DNA from: JABFRZ01 sp036376275
Lineage (GTDB): Bacteria > Planctomycetota > UBA1135 > GCA-002686595
Length of the DNA stretch: 64,000 nt
Assembly: GCA_036376275.1 (NCBI GenBank)
Contig: DASVAP010000258.1
Coordinates: 1 to 64,000 of the forward strand
Reading direction: 5' to 3'
Shown here: piece after piece, positions 62,220-64,000 of the stretch
How the letters are laid out: every line of letters begins with the position of its first letter
Numbering within the stretch: position 1 is the stretch's first letter
Position numbers and translations under genes: made by a program
Notes under the pieces: model-generated
Databases searched by the model: none
Seen by the model: only the letters and a program-made list of their open reading frames with translations
What the model was told of the DNA's origin: nothing

Positions 62220-62933
62220 TCAGCGGCCGAGGTCGCTGAGGATCGCGCGGTCGTGGAGTGGCTGGGCCTCGCGCGCGTTGCCCTCGGGGAAGAGCTCGCG
62301 CAGGTGCTCGAGCGCGCAGCCGTCGAGCTCCAGCGGCTGCGCCAGGACGGCCCAGCGCACGCCCTCGGTGAAGGGCGGGGTCGTGAGCGAGCCGTCGTAG
62401 CGGTACGAGTCCAGGTCGCGCGGCAGCAGCGCGCGCAGCGGGAAGTCCCGCACCTCCTCGGCGAGCCCCTCCTCCTCGGGAGCCTCGACCAGCAGTTCGT
62501 CGAGGAAGTGCTCGCCGCCCTCCTCCAGGAAGACGCCCACGACCATCAGCTCGCCCCCAGCCGAGCGGTGCACGAGGTGCATCTCCGCCGGGGCGGCCGA
62601 GCCGTCGACGAGGTGCTCGGAGGGCGTGTGGAAGTGGAACTGCAGGAGCGCGTACTCCTGGCGCCCCACGCGCAGCGTCGCCGCCCCCTCGGGCAGGTCG
62701 GCGCGCACGGTCTCGCCGGTGTTAACGAGGTCGAGGTCGACCCGGCGCGGGTAGCGGAACTTCAGGTCGGGTAGCTCGGAGCCGCGCACGAAGATCACCT
62801 GCTCGGAGCGCAGGTCGATCGGGCTCTGGCTGTTGCCCTCGAGCGGGGCCACGGCGCCGGCGGCGCGCTCGAAGGTCAGGAAGGGGAGCGCGACGAGGGC
62901 GAGGGCCAGGGGGAAGAGACGGGTGGTGCGCAT
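62220..62933 (-). CDS. Alpha-class carbonic anhydrase, exported
   Basis: 237 residues with a signal peptide (about 1-27). It interconverts CO2 and bicarbonate with a zinc ion. Zinc ligands are visible as H100 and H102 in QFHFHTPSEH and H119 in AEMHLVH. Other landmarks are GNSQSPIDL, YDGSLTTPPFTEGV and WAVLAQP. The mature protein starts almost at GNSQSPIDL, so the usual N-terminal W-Y and GP-W segment of alpha enzymes is missing. It is followed upstream by the double-VOC lipoprotein gene, 49 bp apart, and may share its transcript. Confidence 0.9.
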   Translation of the reverse strand: MRTTRLFPLALALVALPFLTFERAAGAVAPLEGNSQSPIDLRSEQVIFVRGSELPDLKFRYPRRVDLDLVNTGETVRADLPEGAATLRVGRQEYALLQFHFHTPSEHLVDGSAAPAEMHLVHRSAGGELMVVGVFLEEGGEHFLDELLVEAPEEEGLAEEVRDFPLRALLPRDLDSYRYDGSLTTPPFTEGVRWAVLAQPLELDGCALEHLRELFPEGNAREAQPLHDRAILSDLGR

Positions 62934-62982
62934 GGGGAGTGGGGTTAGGGCGTGGGGTGCTGGAGGGGGGAACGGCGCGCGC

Positions 62983-64000
62983 CTACTGCGGAGGGCGCTC
63001 GTGCAGCTCGATCGCGTGTCCGTCCGGATCGCGCAGGAGCAGGGCGCGTCCGCCCCCCAGCTCGACGACGCCGGGCGAGAGCAGCGGGGCGTGCGCCGCG
63101 CGCAGGCGGGCCTCGAGCTGGGCGAGGCCGCCGACGCCCAGGCGCGTCTCCCAGTGCAGGAGGTCGTTGGCGCGCGCGTCGAGCGGGTAGGGACGGCCGT
63201 CGCTGGGCGCGAGGTATTCGAGGAACTCGATCCCCGGTCCGGAGCTGCCGCGCAGGGCGGTGATCCGCAGGCGCGCGCCGAAGACGTTGTTCAGGTGCTC
63301 CTGCTCGGTGCCGTGGTTCTCGCTGGCGCCGGCGACCGTGAGGCCGAGCACGTCGCGGTAGAAGGCGAGGCTCGCCTCGGTGTCCTGGACGACGACCGCG
63401 GTGTGGTCGATGCCGAGGAAGAGCCGGCCGCTCTCGCGCTCGAGCCGGTGCCACTTCGGATCGCCCTTGCCGGGCGGGAAGGCCAGGACCTCGAGCACGT
63501 GGCCGTCCTCGTCCTTGAAGTAGAAGGCCTCGATCCCGCCCGCGTTCGGGTTCCAGTCCGGCAGGCGCTGGGGTCCGCTGGAGGCGTGACGCACGCGGTG
63601 CCGGCGCAGGTGCGCGTAGGCCGCGTCCATGTCGCTCACGATGATCGCCACGTGCTGGAACCAGCGGTCGTTGCTGCGCGAGTCCACCGGGATCGGGCGG
63701 CCCTCGGGGGCGAGGTACTGGGTGAGCTCGACGAGCTCGTCGCCGAGCTTCAGGCGCGCGCTCAGGGTGCGCAGGCCGAAGACGCCCTCGAGCGCCTCGT
63801 GCGCCGGGCCGTGGTGCTCGGCCCGCGAGACGAGCTCGAAGGAGAGCACGTCGCGGAAGAAGGCGATCGAGCGCTCGAGGTCCGACACGGTGAGCCCGAT
63901 GCTCTCGACCGCGGGCGGGGTCGGAGCAGCCTGTCCGGAGCTCGCGCAGGCGAGCAGCAGGGCGGCGCAGAAGCTGCGGGTGAGCGCTCCGGCTCCTCTG
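62983..64000 (-). CDS. Two-domain VOC (glyoxalase/dioxygenase superfamily) lipoprotein, 5' end outside window
   Basis: The frame is open to the right edge. Its visible beginning includes a lipoprotein signal (FCAALLLACASSG), so the start codon lies just beyond base 64000. A GTG at 63888 is inside the first VOC domain and is not the true start. Two VOC domains follow: the first with DLERSIAFFRDVLSFELVSR and DEDGHVLEVLAFP, the second with GIDHTAVVVQDTEASLAFYR, NHGTEQEHLNNVFG and DPDGHAIELHERP. Metal-binding H and E residues are in VOC positions. The reaction is unknown. Confidence 0.8.
   Translation of the reverse strand, partial: RGAGALTRSFCAALLLACASSGQAAPTPPAVESIGLTVSDLERSIAFFRDVLSFELVSRAEHHGPAHEALEGVFGLRTLSARLKLGDELVELTQYLAPEGRPIPVDSRSNDRWFQHVAIIVSDMDAAYAHLRRHRVRHASSGPQRLPDWNPNAGGIEAFYFKDEDGHVLEVLAFPPGKGDPKWHRLERESGRLFLGIDHTAVVVQDTEASLAFYRDVLGLTVAGASENHGTEQEHLNNVFGARLRITALRGSSGPGIEFLEYLAPSDGRPYPLDARANDLLHWETRLGVGGLAQLEARLRAAHAPLLSPGVVELGGGRALLLRDPDGHAIELHERPPQ

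Overview
The window is uniformly GC-rich, densely coded bacterial chromosome, most likely from a planctomycete. The evidence for that is the content: Ser/Thr kinases fused to SUMF1-like or TPR regions and encoded beside ECF-type sigma factors, a DUF1571 protein, an exported 50-residue-repeat protein, HEAT-repeat and thrombospondin-type-3 secreted proteins, and several large exported proteins without known function. A myxobacterium-like lineage cannot be excluded from sequence alone. No rRNA, CRISPR array, prophage or plasmid function is visible. One tRNA gene (Arg, anticodon CCG) is present.

Layout. 0-4.1 kb (minus): sigma factor, then a kinase with a SUMF1-like domain, then the start of a second paralogous kinase that leaves the window. 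4.1-5.0 kb: decayed coding fragments, a dispersed repeat and a 59-residue HTH-like gene. 5.0-6.5 kb: a coupled rbfA-like/rtcB pair. 7.1-10.5 kb: a three-gene overlapping unit (FAD enzyme, UDP-GlcNAc 2-epimerase, alpha/alpha-toroid protein). 10.5-21.6 kb is the accessory part: rhomboid-TPR protease, repeat protein, glycine-zipper protein, DUF2238 membrane protein, heparinase II/III-like enzyme, several pseudogene remnants, an IS91-type transposase remnant fused to a beheaded cupin gene, and a repeat that abuts the tRNA-Arg 3' end.

21.7-34.4 kb: a calcium-repeat exported protein, an ECF sigma/anti-sigma/RseB-like operon, PilZ protein, split glutamine-dependent NAD synthetase (two genes), SPFH/Arc operon with a palindromic operator candidate, HAD-MoxR pair, and an MltA lytic transglycosylase unit with a methyltransferase. 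34.6-48.1 kb: a membrane PAS-GAF protein with no output domain, Nudix and coiled-coil genes, HAD dehalogenase-like protein, MBL-rhodanese fusion divergent from an SLC13-type transporter, a kinase-TPR protein, and two exported proteins ending at a strong terminator.

48.2-64 kb: a coiled-coil membrane protein, cystathionine beta-synthase, RNase HIII/DapF/M48 peptidase operon, S9 peptidase, DUF1571 lipoprotein with an alpha/beta hydrolase, SDR, HEAT protein, alpha-carbonic anhydrase and a double-VOC lipoprotein that runs off the right edge. Four-base ATGA/GTGA overlaps recur at seven junctions, so translational coupling is the usual operon style here. Clear Shine-Dalgarno sequences are rare, which makes several start choices uncertain.

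The most noteworthy candidate for something undescribed is the rbfA-like/rtcB pair: a ribosome-maturation factor paralogue translationally coupled to an RNA ligase. The tRNA-associated repeat family and the SPFH/Arc operon with its operator follow.
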